NCBI GenBank assembly: GCA_021234155.1
Contig: JAJEKV010000057.1
Coordinates: 5,239,821 to 5,303,820, forward strand
Length of the DNA: 64,000 nucleotides
Reading direction: 5' to 3'
Source of the DNA: Isoetes taiwanensis
Lineage: Eukaryota; Streptophyta; Lycopodiopsida; Isoetales; Isoetaceae
In this document: one piece after another, positions 47,131 through 57,845 of the stretch
Position numbering within the stretch: position 1 is the stretch's first letter
How the letters are laid out: each line of letters opens with the position of its first letter
Translations under genes and position numbers: made by a program
The notes under the pieces: generated by a model
What the model was told of the DNA's origin: nothing
What the model saw: only the letters and a program-made list of their open reading frames with translations
Databases searched by the model: none

Positions 47131-48005
47131 TTGTTCACTACTACTATGCCCCAAGATGCTGCCACTGCAGATGCTCGCCGAGAAGCTGAAAGAGTTATGG
47201 CCATGGCACAAGAGGAAGATGCCCGGCAGGTTGCGAGCGGAGATCCAGCTGTTCGAGGACAGAAATATGTTTACTTGGGAAGAGGAAGCTATTATGATGA
47301 GGGAGCCCAAATCTTTATATGGGAAGATATACCGGCACCTCTTACCCAAGAAGATCTGCATCCCGTTGAACTTGACATGGCGGCCCGACCCGAGAGATAC
47401 CGTGCAGAGATTCGTAGGCAGACCGAGATACGCCTGCTATGGGAGCAACATGCCGAGAGGGAGGCGGCACGACTAGCAAAAAAGCAGGCCAGAAAGAATG
47501 TTGAAGAGCCCGCCAACCGCACCATACAACGGAAGCAGAAGACCACCAATCCTACTCGCTTGGGCCCTCAGTATAAGACACGGCTCCAAGCAATAGATGG
47601 GATAGCAAAGGAGAAGGGGGACACCCGTCGCGAGACTCTGGTCCAGCGGGCCTGACACCCTGCCACTGGAGGCAAGACCCTTCCTCTTGTACCCCCACCT
47701 CGTCAAAGGAAACCCCACAGGTATCGGGAACAATGGCCTTGCGAGAGATCCGAAAATACCAAAAGTCGACGGAGCTCTTATTGCGGAAGCTTCCCTTCCA
47801 ATGGCTAGTCCGAGAAATTGCTCAACAATTCAAGACTGACCTGCGGTTTCAAACCCACGCCATTCTTGCGTTACAGGAGGCTGCAGAGGATTATCTCGTC
47901 GCCCTCTTCGGCGACGCCAAACTTTGTGCCATACACGCTAAACGTGTGACTATTATGCCAAAGGATTTGGCCCTGGAACGTCGGATTCGTGGTGATCGTA
48001 ACTAG
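47131..48005 (+). pseudogene. Histone-H3-like ORF of the plus-strand LTR element
   Basis: The first frame (47131-47655) encodes a charged 174-residue stretch (RREAERVMAMAQEEDARQ, QHAEREAARLAKKQARKN) and ends in TGA. Directly after the stop, in the same frame, comes HPATGGK and [12 protein letters not shown], the H3 segment that leads into the fold. A four-base loss then shifts the frame, and the fold follows from about 47727: [80 protein letters not shown]. Residues equivalent to K56, K64, K79 and K122 of H3 are kept. The fold length is that of canonical H3, not CENH3. The fold itself is well preserved, but the stop and frame change separate it from the front. It is followed by AT-rich sequence and then a second ORF at 48294. 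Confidence 0.88.
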
Positions 48006-48293
48006 ATCCTACATTTTGTATTGTACTTGTATTGTACCTAAGCTCCTTATATTAATACAATGCTTGTATATTATCTACTATGTGTGTCACTGCCTTGCCT
48101 CCTTAATTCAAAGCACACACAAAGCTCGAGTTACAGAAAAAAAATAATAATAAAATAAAGTAAATTAAACAGAAAGAATATTCTACGACAAAACGTTCTT
48201 CCCTTTTAAAAGGTCTCTTTTCTTTTTTTTTTTAAGGTTTCATTGTTTCCTTGCCCTTCTATCCTTTTGCTCCTCCTTCTTCCTTCGCGCTGT
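48006..48293 (+). other. AT-rich spacer between H3-like ORF and ORF2
   Basis: About 290 bp with TTGTATTGTACTTGTATTGTACC and A- and T-runs. It could be a 3' end of one transcript and a leader of the next. Confidence 0.4.
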
Positions 48294-49377
48294 ATGGATT
48301 ATGCTAAGTTTCACCAGTGGTACCAGGATGGAGAGCACTGGGATTCCCAGGTCTCATTCGAGCTTCTCCACCTCTATTTGTTGTAGGAGGTGGATCGCAT
48401 TAGGAATATGGAGCCTCATCCTGATTACACAGATTTCTTGGAGTTTTATGCCCAAGAAATGGTTCCACAATGTGAGCCTTATGGAGACCCTCCCCAGCTA
48501 TATCTTGACAGGGACATCCTCATGCAGATGTTAGGCGATGATCGACATGCAGAGGATGTCCTCCACGACATTCAACGACGGGCCAAGCACGCTCCCATTC
48601 TTCATTTCGGCCGTCAGCAAACCTATTTTGAGGTCCATTTCGCCTTGGCTATTCTTATGGACCAATACGTTGAGGCTGGGCTACTCCATTTGAAAAAGGC
48701 AAGATGCTTATTCCTGCTGATCCCATTGAAGAGGAGCGGATTAGCCATACTGACTTCGCCCATTGGAAGCAACTAGCCATTGAGATGCCCGTGCACCGAA
48801 TCCAGGGCCATAAACTCGCCGGACTAGATGGGCGCCCGATGATTCTTTTCAACAATCAAGAGTATCGTTTGCTCGACGATATTTTGTGGGCATACCATGT
48901 CATCGCCGATACCCGTTATGTGAAGAGAGAGGACATCCTATATGAGCTAGCTGAGTACTGTCGAGGTGATTTCCTTGATTTTTTGCCCCCTGAGTCTCCA
49001 CCCCAGATCCAGCAGTTGCTCAAGTTCCACCCAGACGACCTGGAGCCTGTTGAGACATTATTAGGCTTGCGGCATGTTATGCTACAAGATCCTCCGTGTC
49101 CACTATCGAGGATGCCTTTACTGCCATGGGCCCACACATCCATAATATCAATGCCCTGGTTGTGCCTATGGAGGAAGACGACGAAGGTGAGGATGTCTAT
49201 GATAACAAGGAACATCTCAAAGAGGAGCGGGTTACAGTGAACCTTGAGGCTGAGATGGCAAGCTCCACTATTCCGGAGGTAGCAGCCTTGAAGAATCATC
49301 TGACAAGATTCTTTCTCTCAGCTTTCCGACAAGGCCAAATTCTGTTCTTCCCCAGGGCGCTCGCTTCCGAGGCTCTC
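48294..49377 (+). pseudogene. Element ORF2, unrecognised, relative of the 355-aa protein
   Basis: ATG 48294 starts MDYAKFHQWYQDGEHW. The chain is broken by TAG at 48384 and by frame changes near 48700 and 49100. Across the three frames the product reads on through FEVHFALAILMDQYVEAGLL, then IPADPIEEERISHTDFAHWK, NNQEYRLLDDILWAYHVIAD and DILYELAEYCRGDFLDFLP, with an acidic end (MEEDDEGEDVYDNKEHLKEE). The QWY, EYxLxxDIL and following helix match the minus-strand protein at 6724-7791. I recognise no known domain, and neither gag nor pol motifs are present. It is cut by rDNA sequence at 49378. Confidence 0.7.
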
Positions 49378-49900
49378 AAGATCCCAACTTGGGTTGGTCA
49401 TGACTGGTCAGTTCCCCTTCCCTCGGTCCCTCCGGTTAGTTGGCTGCCCACTCGACTGGTTGGTTCCGTTTGGTCGTTTTGGTTGGTCGGCTAGTCGGTT
49501 GGTTCCCTGTGAAGGCACCTCGGTTTTGGTCACCTCCGGTTGGTTTTGGCTGGGCACTTAGTAGAAAACCCACTTAAGATCCCAACTTGGGTTGGTCATG
49601 CTGATTGGTCGGTTCCCCTTCCCTCGGTCCCTCCGGTTAGTCGGCTGCCCACCCGACTGGTTGGTTCCGTTTGGTCGTTTTGGTTGGTCGGCTAGTCGGT
49701 TGGTTCCCTGTGAAGGCACCTTGGTTTTGGTTACCTCCGGTTGGTTTCGGTTGGGCACTTAGTAGAAAACCCACTTAAGATCCCAACTTGGGTTGGTCAT
49801 GACTGGTCGGTTCCCCTTCCCTCGGTCCCTCCGGTTAGTCGGCTCCCCACCCGACTGGTTGGTTCTGTTGGTCGTTTTGGCTGGCTCCACCGGTTTGGTC
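49378..49900 (+). repeat. ~200-bp subrepeats of the rDNA spacer
   Basis: Units start at 49378, 49576 and 49777 with AAGATCCCAACTTGGGTTGG and share CCCTTCCCTCGGTCCCTCCG. The first two are almost identical and the third is cut short. Such subrepeats are usual in the intergenic or external transcribed spacer of nuclear rDNA. Confidence 0.93.
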
Positions 49901-51612
49901 ACCTCTGGTTTCTTGGCTTGGTCATCTCGGTGACTGACTCAAGTTCCTCCTTGGGTTGTGCCCTGGCCCGGTTGGCTCCTTCCTTGATGCGGTTGGTTGG
50001 CTCGGGTCCGTTGGCTCGCATTGTTGGTTGGTTGGTGATGTGCACATCGTGTGAGGGAACGTTTTGGCTGGTGGCTTGTCCCGGTTAGCCCAGGCGGATA
50101 GCTGGTGCGGCGGCATCGGGCGCTTGGCTTAGCCTTGGCTAGTTGGGCTGGTTGTTGGTTTGAACTAAATGGCTGGTAGCTTTCTCGGTTGGTTCAAGGC
50201 TTTTGAGTGGGATCGCCATCGTCCGGCAGTGATCTTAGCCGAGGGCTGGTCCGGCCTGGTTACGATTGGCGGGCTCGGTGATCACGATTTGCACTAATTG
50301 GTGGTTTTGCTTCCCAACCGGGTTGCTCGGCTTCCCCTTGTCTTGGCCACGGAGTCGTTCGCGAGTCGAGGAGACATGGTGAACTACTAAACGGTTTTGG
50401 GCAAGGTGGGTGGTCCTTTGTCGGGTGGTGTTGGTCCTTGGCATTCGTTTTGGCTCGACGGGGGTCTTGGCGTCGACCAAGATTTTTAGCCGTGAACATG
50501 GCCAACACTCTTGCTCGACTTCGGCGGCAACTTCGGGACGATTGCTTGTTGGGTTGGTCAAGCCGGTTGATGGCTTTCCTTCCCAAGCATGTAAGACAGG
50601 TTGGAGCTGGAATGGGTTGCTTGCCCTTGGTCGTTTTGGCTAATCGTGTCGGGCCCGTTCTTCGAACCTGCCTTGGCTTGTGGGATTTGTGCGTGTTCAG
50701 ATTGAGTTGGAAGTTGGGAAGTGCCTTTCACCTTGTTGTTGCGTGCTACGGCGGGTCCCCTCGACTTCGCGTCGTGCTGCGCCCGTATTCAAAGAATTCG
50801 GGTTCCTCGGGTTTGTGTGCCCACACCGGTTTGGTGCCCTCCCCGTTGTTTCGTCACGCCTTTGGTTGGCTTTGGCGTGTTGGTTCCTCAATGTTGGAAA
50901 TTCGCCTCGGTGTCCGACTGCCTCCCGGGAAACGGGGTCGTAAAAAAAAGGTTGCCAAGGCCTGTTGGGAATGTGATGTTGGTTTTGGGCTTGGCTCCAT
51001 CGTGCCCTCCCTCTCGGACCCGTCCGGTTGGGTTGTCTTTGTGGTGGTGCCTTGCTCGTGTTTCCGTTGCCCCATTGGGTCCCGTTTGGCTCGTTCATGG
51101 CGGTTGGTTCCACTCCATTGTGGCAGCTTTGTGGCCTCATTCTGGATTGCCGGCCTTGTTGTGGTTGGTGGCCTCTGCTCTCGCCGCAATGCATAGGCCT
51201 TGGATGGTTGGAGATGTGCTTTTACCCTCTGCGTCGGGGAATGGCGGCGGAACCTCTTCCACCTACCATCTTTGGAGTTCCGTGATGCACACAACAATTC
51301 GAGACGTTCAATGTTCGGCTCGACCTAGTCCTCATCATGTGTGTTCCCTGGCCTCCGGCGTCGTTTGGTGGCGCGGTTCCGGTTCCATTCTTGGACACTT
51401 GGCTGGTGCCGGTGCATGTCCTTCTCTCCTTTGTCTTTGTTTGCTGTTGGCGCGCGGGTGACCTCCCACTTCAAGTGCTAGTGCCAGGGCGACCATGCCT
51501 CCATCGTCTTGCCGATCGGCCCCTTTGGGAACAGCGGAGTCGATGCTGATCATTCCCTCTCGTTGTGCCCCTCCACCCAGGTGTGGGTGGATGGCTGTCC
51601 CTTTATGGAAGC
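49378..51612 (+). other. Nuclear rDNA intergenic/5' external transcribed spacer
   Basis: This is a GC-rich block, unlike the AT-rich surroundings, and it runs without interruption into the first bases of 18S rRNA at 51613. Long overlapping frames on both strands (up to 252 codons) have biased composition and no family resemblance, as expected from GC-rich non-coding DNA. I infer the spacer identity from its position before 18S and its subrepeats. A transcription start site could not be picked out. Confidence 0.8.
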
Positions 51613-51684
51613 TACCTGGTTGATCCTGCCAGTAGTCATATGCTTGTCTCAAAGATTAAGCCATGTATGTGTAAGTATAAGCTA
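51613..51684 (+). rRNA. 18S rRNA 5' end, ~70-bp fragment
   Basis: TACCTGGTTGATCCTGCCAG, then TAGTCATATGCTTGTCTCAA and AGATTAAGCCATG, is the universal start of nuclear 18S rRNA. Identity decays at GTAAGTAT and is lost by about 51684. This is a truncated copy, not a working rRNA gene. Confidence 0.95.
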
Positions 51685-51920
51685 CTAAAGTCGCTCAAGA
51701 CCAAGTGCAAACTGCCCCCTTCCACTATCCCCCAGGGTTTGTGAATGGCCCCCCACACTTTTATGTCAAAAAATAGGGCCCCTCCCCTCCATAAAGGAGG
51801 CTCGGAGCCGCGAAACGACGGCATGGATAGGAAGGAGGCGCGCAAGGAAGCTTATAGGTGGCAGGCTCCCGCCAACGGAGACATTCCACGCGGCGCAAAA
51901 GGCTTTGTCAGCACCCTCAT
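51685..51920. other. Moderately GC-rich sequence after the 18S break
   Basis: An open plus-strand frame (51745-52059) reads MDRKEARKEAYRWQAPANGD, then IYRPGPNSRSRPTGDS. I do not recognise it. Its base composition could suit an organelle-derived piece, but nothing proves this. Confidence 0.3.
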
Positions 51921-53312
51921 TTATCGGCCGGGGCCGAATTCACGATCTCGTCCAACCGGGGATTCTCGCAGATCTACTCCTGAGCGAGAGGTACCTGAGA
52001 ACTGGGCTAACTTGCGATTTTTCCATATACTTGTTAAAGCCCAGTCAACTGTCTTCTGATAATCTTTCTGCTTGGATTTTGTACGGTCGCGGACAGAAGC
52101 ACTGGAAGCTGAAGAGTCAGATGAGTCGGATGAGTCTGAACCACCATCTGATAACCTGTGCATGATTTGGAGCTTGTGCAAGCGGTGGCAGTTGAGTGAT
52201 CTCTGTTGCGGGTGCCTCTGTGCCATTATCTTGAACCATAGGGGGAGTTACCCATTGCAAAACGTACTGTTAGATTTGAGACATCTGATGTTTCATTATC
52301 AGAAGCTCCTGTTCAGGTGTTAAGTGTCCTGATTCAATTGGTGCCGCCCACGGAGGGGGACGTGCACCATCTAAAACATAAATGAAATCGAGATAAGCAC
52401 AACATCTCAGCATTGTTGTAATAAGATCCTTGATAAGAAATGCTTAATATTAAAGTAGAACGTAAGGTTACATGTAACATAATGCCCAAACGGACAAAAA
52501 TGAAATGTTCACTTGTACAAGATGGTTATACAGGATTATATTCTACTGGCACGGTGAAGGGATGCAGTATCGTATGAAGGATACTCTCCCTTACTAAACG
52601 CACTAAATTATATTTGTGTCAATCCTGATATTCCAGGGTTGGATTTATGATTAAGAGGTTGAATAATTTGTTCATCGCCCAATAAAGTTCTCAAACATGA
52701 TCGTGTGCGTCGAGGAATGTGTCTTCATTAGTGAAATCCCAGTAGGACCAGCTTCTTCGCATCGTGCGTCGCAAATTATGGACGGCTTTGTCTTGAAGGA
52801 GCGTAACAATTTTCCACCCTTTAGTGGGGTGAAGTGGTATATTTGTTCCTGAGACAGGCCCTGTAGAAGATGCACAATTAATGACTTATATGCTACGTAC
52901 AAGAGATTATCAAAGAAAAAGACAATCAATACAAAAAGACTAAAATTTGTATTAATAGAACGACATAGAAATGCCTATATGAATAATACATATGGTAATG
53001 GCCAAAGGCCATACAGCATATTAAGCCAAAGGAGGTATGTTCAGGAATTAGGCCTGCATGCTAATCCATCTGCATGGGAGACTCGGGTGGTTGTCGCTGG
53101 CGGAGCAAAGTGATGCCGAGGATAATAGTAAGGGCAGCTGCTGATGCCACCTCCGGAGAGAAGGCGGTGGCCAAGGGTGCGGCCATGACCATCTTCATGC
53201 TCATCCAGGCGGCAATATCCTGGCCTAGAGCAGCAAGTGCCAAATCCCGGTTCACCAGCATAGCAGCGTGAATATTGGGCTGGAGCTTCTTGTGCCCGGC
53301 CATGGCGGACAA
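51921..53312 (-). pseudogene. Decayed minus-strand gene, unrecognised
   Basis: Pieces that look like coding exons follow each other on the minus strand. The first (53312-53061) reads MAGHKKLQPNIHAAMLVNRD and ALAALGQDIAAWMSMKMVMA with a possible hydrophobic helix (AAALTIILGITLL). A second (about 52950-52450) reads LQDKAVHNLRRTMRRSWSYW and LYWAMNKLFNLLII with stops. A third starts after an acceptor near 52370 with DGARPPPWAAPIESGHLTPE, then has an isolated stop, then a serine/aspartate run (SDSSDSSDSSASSAS) and KQKDYQKTVDWALTSIWKNR. The pieces need frame changes, so no intact protein is present. I cannot name the family. Confidence 0.4.
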
Positions 53313-53365
53313 AGCCTTTAAGTCGTATAATACGTAAAAAATACAGCAAAAAACAATTCCGGCGT

Positions 53366-53515
53366 CGGAAGATTTTCGCGTTCGCTAAAGCGCGTACGTG
53401 AAAGTTTTTTCGCATACGCGAAATAGTGAAAACGGCGTACGCAGTTTTTACTGTTTCGCATACGCGAAAAAACTTTCGTATATGCGGTTTAAAAGGTTTC
53501 GCGTACGCGAATTTT
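53366..53515. repeat. Palindrome cluster of TTCGCGTACGCGAA-type words
   Basis: Arms around 53397-53429 and 53446-53484 (AAGTTTTTTCGCATACGCGAAA and its complement) are near-perfect inverted repeats. The words TTTCGC.TACGCGAA recur four times in 150 bp. A 14-T run follows. No coding frame is present. Confidence 0.9.
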
Positions 53516-53622
53516 TTTTTTTTTTCGGTCGGCGACTAAAAAATAAAAAATACGTAAAATACATATTTTTTAACTTTATACGTCAGGAATTTAGATTTCG
53601 TACGTACATAACCTATCCCTGA

Positions 53623-53807
53623 TGGATCCGGTTGGGTGGTTAATTGTGCTCCTATATTCTTTGTATCTGGAAGGCTATCTCTTTCTCGATCTTGTGCATC
53701 AGTGGTGATGATGTTGTGATGTTGTGATTCTAATTGATCTTATTTATGTACTATAGAATATTATTTCAAGATCATATAAGCATCCCAGAAAGTCAAGAAT
53801 CGTATCT
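53623..53807 (+). repeat. Left LTR
   Basis: Starts TGGATCCGGTTGG and ends CGTATC(T). It matches 55891-56068 over its length with a few changes and a short duplication (GATGTTGTGATGTTGTG). Confidence 0.88.
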
Positions 53808-53819
53808 TGGTATCAGAGC
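53808..53819 (+). promoter_or_regulatory. Primer-binding site (tRNA-iMet)
   Basis: TGGTATCAGAGC stands right at the end of the left LTR. Confidence 0.92.
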
Positions 53820-55051
53820 GGAAGTTTGCAATTCTTTTGGGGAGTATAGGCAATGGGATCATCAGTGGAATTTCAACTCTCTAATCCGTGAGAGGAATTA
53901 AAGAAGTAAAAAATGATGGTGCTAGCAATTTCCCAGAGGGCCTTAAAAATCATTGTTTTTGTACTTGTTGCAGGACTACTATCAGTTCTTATTTTGTTGG
54001 ATCTTGGCAAGAGCATAAACAAGCATAAACAATCTATGTAAATCGTTTAAAAGCATTTATGTCAATTGTGGGGAAGCCTAAGTAAAAAGGCGAAGTAGAA
54101 ATTTATTTTCCTAAAGATTAAATTTCAACGAGATTAAACAAGCCACTATTTCTTGATGATAAGATTACTCCAATGTTGAAGAGACAAAAGAATTGAAGAT
54201 AGCTGCTGCAAGGGAGGGAGCTTTTAAGGAGCCAGAACTAAGAAGTATCTGCAGTAGCTTGCCATGGAGACAAGTAGCTTGTCGTGGAGACGAATTGTCA
54301 TGGTGACAAATAACTTCTCATGGAGACACGTAACACTTGCTATATTCTTGATCAAATTTCATTGAGCTCTGCTTTGTCATAATAGCCGAACTACCTACCA
54401 TAACCTCATGCAAACTCTGAAAGCCTATTTTGATCATTTGAGCCTATACAACTTCCTAGCCCGAGGAGAAAAATTGCAAAGAAGCATTCTTGCTTAAGCT
54501 TGCAGAGATCCAAATTGTGGTGATCTGAGAGGCTGGTTGGCGGTGCGGGTTGTCTATATTAATATTTGCCCTTTAGAAGTCATCTATATTAATACTTGAC
54601 TTTATTTGCAGATGCTTAGTGTTAAGCATTGAGAAGAACTCTATGGATAGGTTATTGGATGTGGATGCAAAATTTGGATTCGGAATCTCAAATTGCTTCA
54701 TATAGAACAGGCTTATGGGTAAAGTTCGTAAGTGAATTTTTTTTACTTGGAATAAAGAATAGATCCTTTTGTTGTGTATACCCATGGTAGACTAGCAACT
54801 ACGATTGCAACATAGTAGGCTTGAACATGGTATACTAGATAGGAAATGCCTCTTGGTAGACTAGTAATTGTGTCTGCAGAACAATTAGCTTGAACAAGAG
54901 TGCATAAGATGTATACTTTTGAAGATAAGTAATTGTGATTGCAACACAATTTGTTTGACAAAAGTTGCATCTGTATCTTGGAGATATATTGTATCATGGT
55001 GTGATACAATCAAGTAGTACGAAAGATAATGATGTACTGTGGTAGTACAAC

Positions 55052-55137
55052 GGATATATCGTACTTTGGAAGTACGCGGATATCTATAACTAAGGGATAT
55101 ATCGTACTTTGGAAGTACGCCGATATCCATAACTATT
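55052..55137. repeat. 43-bp tandem repeat inside the LTR element
   Basis: Two units of GGATATATCGTACTTTGGAA-GTACG.. at 55052 and 55095. Each holds a dyad around CGTACTTTGGAAGTACG. Weaker repeats of about 75 bp (AGACTAG.AA.T, TTGCAACA.A) precede them from about 54790. Confidence 0.9.
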
Positions 55138-55890
55138 GCTGGATTGTGCAGGATTGTGAAAATTCTAGGTTAGAATGGTTGTGGGTGATCCTTCTTGAGA
55201 AGAGATGGATTGAAATAGAGCATATCTTGGACGATCCCGGACGATCTATCTTGAGAAGGGATGGATTGATACGGAGAAAGCACAGAGGAGTGGTCCACGA
55301 CAAATGGGTTATGGAAATATGGCAAATAGTATGTGAATGTTAATTCTAATGTTTTCCCAAGTGTATATAAAGGAGAGGCATAGGATAACATAACATTTGG
55401 GTGTGAAGAACTATTGATATTTTTGGAAGGGGTTGAGGCATTATCATTGAGATGATTATTAGTTGAGAAAAAGGCCATCAAATAATATCCCATATAATAA
55501 GTCATAAAGGCAATGAGATATTTTGATATAAAAGGCAACTGCCTCCAAAAAAAGGCTAAAGTCTTGGAGAGATTTATAAATAGAACCTAAACTTCAGTTA
55601 GAGATATCTCCGCAAACAGAGCTCCGATTAAGGCAAATTTTACTTCCTTGAAACTGACACGGAGTCTAGTTTCCGAAATGGGGTAGAATATCTAGTAAAT
55701 CATCCGTATGTGGGAGTAATGGCCGAAAACGTGGCAAGGGGTCACAGGTTACTGCTACAGCGACATTACAGATCTGCAATTGCTTTCTGATCTGTGGCTA
55801 CTTGGAGTAGCGAGATTAGTGTGGAGAGCCAGTAAGCTAGATGCCAGAGCTTTATATTTGCCATATTGCTTGTGTTTTACCATAACCCAT

Positions 55891-56068
55891 TGGATCCGGT
55901 TGGCTGGCTAATTGTGCTCCTATATTCTTTGTATCTGGAAGACTATCTCTTTCTCGATCTTGTGCATCAGTGGCGATGATGTTGTGAATTCTAGTTGATC
56001 TTATTTATGTACTATAAAATATTATTTCAAGATCATATAAGCGTCCCAGAAAGTCAAGAATCGTATCA
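55891..56068 (+). repeat. Right LTR
   Basis: Starts TGGATCCGGTTGG and ends CGTATCA, near-identical to the left LTR. Confidence 0.88.
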
Positions 56069-56843
56069 CTGAGACACCGTCATTAATGGGTAGAAGCGAC
56101 TACTCATAAATATCTAGATGGTTTTGCCCAGTTGGTTCAGGGCATGTCAGTTAGGAATGTTACAGGATTATGATGAAAGACATGAGCTGGTGCATGGAGA
56201 TTATGAGAGTAAGCACATATGCTCTTGTAGGTTCAAAGAGTGGCACAAGAAAAGAGATGTCTCAGAAGGAATTTACCAGTCGGGTTACCATTGTCAACAT
56301 GAAGAAGGTCCTTAAGAATGGTCCCAATGACTGGCTCCGTGTGGTTCTGGAGGACACGAATGAACTGAAAATAAGCATATACTATGTGGACTGGAAATTC
56401 TATGACCCCACTCTTATGTCTGTTGCTATTGCTAATGTACCTAAGTCAGCCAAGAAGTAGGGATGGGCACTTCCCTCTTAATAACTTTGAAGAAGCAAAC
56501 ATCAAGGGTCCTGATGAATTTTTGAGGGGGTACAATATTCTTGGAAAAAGAAAAGGAAGAAGAAGCATAGGCTAGCATCTTCTTTTAGAATGTAACTCCT
56601 AAAAACCAATGTAAAGGAATTCCTATACCCAGTCCTAAGCCAAGTCCAGCAGACTAGAAAAGAATACGCAGGAGGCAACTAGAAGTGTTGGTGACCACCC
56701 TGGAAGCCCATCGCCACTAGAGAAACTTCACATGATATAGCAAGCACTCCAATCAGAAGGGCCACTGTGGAGCAGTAGACTAAGGAGCATAGACTTGCAT
56801 TGGAGATCATCCAGCACTTGTTGGATGTGTCATAGGGTCTTAA

Positions 56844-57845
56844 CACTAGAGTTGTCTCAGGGACCTGTTTGGGTTCATCAACCCGTATGGGTCCCTCAAT
56901 CCCTTCTCCATATTAGGGACTAGTTCTTCATGATACTTATGAGATTTTAAATATAAACACCTGAATTGTAAGGTTAACTCGAAGTTGTACTACTATATTC
57001 AATGGCGAAATAAAATTCTTCACAAGTTTGGCACAATCACACCTTGAAATACACTCAATCCAATGGTTTCGATGATATGATATAATCTCATGGCACTCAA
57101 CATGGAATACAAATTTCAAGATAACATTAATTTTCTATGAACGTAGCCTACAAATGCTATTCATTTTTCAAATTTCATGTGATTTCATAAAAATTTGATG
57201 TATCAATGGGCAAATCATAATTTCAATCCTTGAGAGACCCAGTCAGGTCCCTAAAGAATTTCTGAAAAATAGACATCCAGGAACGATTTCATATCCATAA
57301 TATTTGAAATAGAATAAGGATGTGAAGGTACTGTTATTTTTCAATGGAAATAGATACTAAGTACTACATGTCTTGCTAAATGGATTTCATTTTTTCAAAA
57401 AGTGGAGTAGTACTATGAATTTTCAAAATTTTGACCCTCGGGGGACCTAACTGGGTCCATAAAGAACTTCTGAACTTCAAACTTTAAGGAATTATTTCTC
57501 GAAAATTCTACCATAGATTTTTCTTATTCTTCTTGCGATAGATGTCTCATATCATGATTTACAAGATGGAAGAATTAGAATTCTTAGGAAAAATCATTTT
57601 TGCAAAATAATGTGAGAAATGTGAAAGACTTTGAGAATAAACTTGACCCCTTTGTATTCGGCTCCACATTATGTTTGGTAATAGAAGCTTTCTATATTTC
57701 TCATAAATTTTTTCTTATATGTACACTCATGGAGAACAATATATTGTGAGTATGTAGACAAATTCTTTATCTCAGAGCTATAATAGAATTTCAAAAAAAG
57801 TATACGAATGAACCCATTTGGGTTCATCAAGGGACAACTCTAGTG
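56844..57845. mobile_element. 1.0-kb TTAA-flanked element with 13-bp inverted ends
   Basis: CACTAGAGTTGTC at 56844 is mirrored at 57833-57845, and TTAA stands on both sides (56840-56843 and 57846-57849). Inside, a GGGTTCATCA word lies near both ends. No transposase frame is present. TTAA target duplication with CAC/CCC-type ends is the mark of piggyBac-like elements; a TA-duplicating mariner-type reading with longer ends is the alternative. Its removal with one TTAA lets the flanking coding frame run on apart from one stop. Confidence 0.82.

Larger units (their letters stand above)
53623..56068 (+). mobile_element. Small non-autonomous LTR element (2.45 kb)
   Basis: Two short LTRs (about 180 bp) bracket 2.08 kb that starts with a tRNA-Met primer site. 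The inside has no gag or pol frame, only a few short frames and tandem repeats. CTGA precedes the left LTR and follows the right one, a possible 4-bp part of the target duplication. No clear polypurine tract precedes the right LTR. It fits a TRIM or LARD-like deletion derivative. Confidence 0.75.

Noticed and set aside
47690-48005. H3-like fold as a centromeric CENH3
   Set aside because: The spacing between the helices is that of canonical H3 and the longer CENH3 loop is absent.
50438-51461. Frames up to 252 codons on both strands
   Set aside because: They lie in GC-rich rDNA spacer leading into 18S, overlap in several frames, and have biased composition without any domain.
46195-51684. Gag-pol of the plus-strand LTR element
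   Set aside because: No protease, reverse transcriptase, RNase H or integrase motif is visible in any frame before the rDNA begins.
52672-52929. 85-codon minus-strand frame read as a separate gene
   Set aside because: A neighbouring minus-strand frame gives more protein-like sequence over the same bases, so this frame is probably a shadow.
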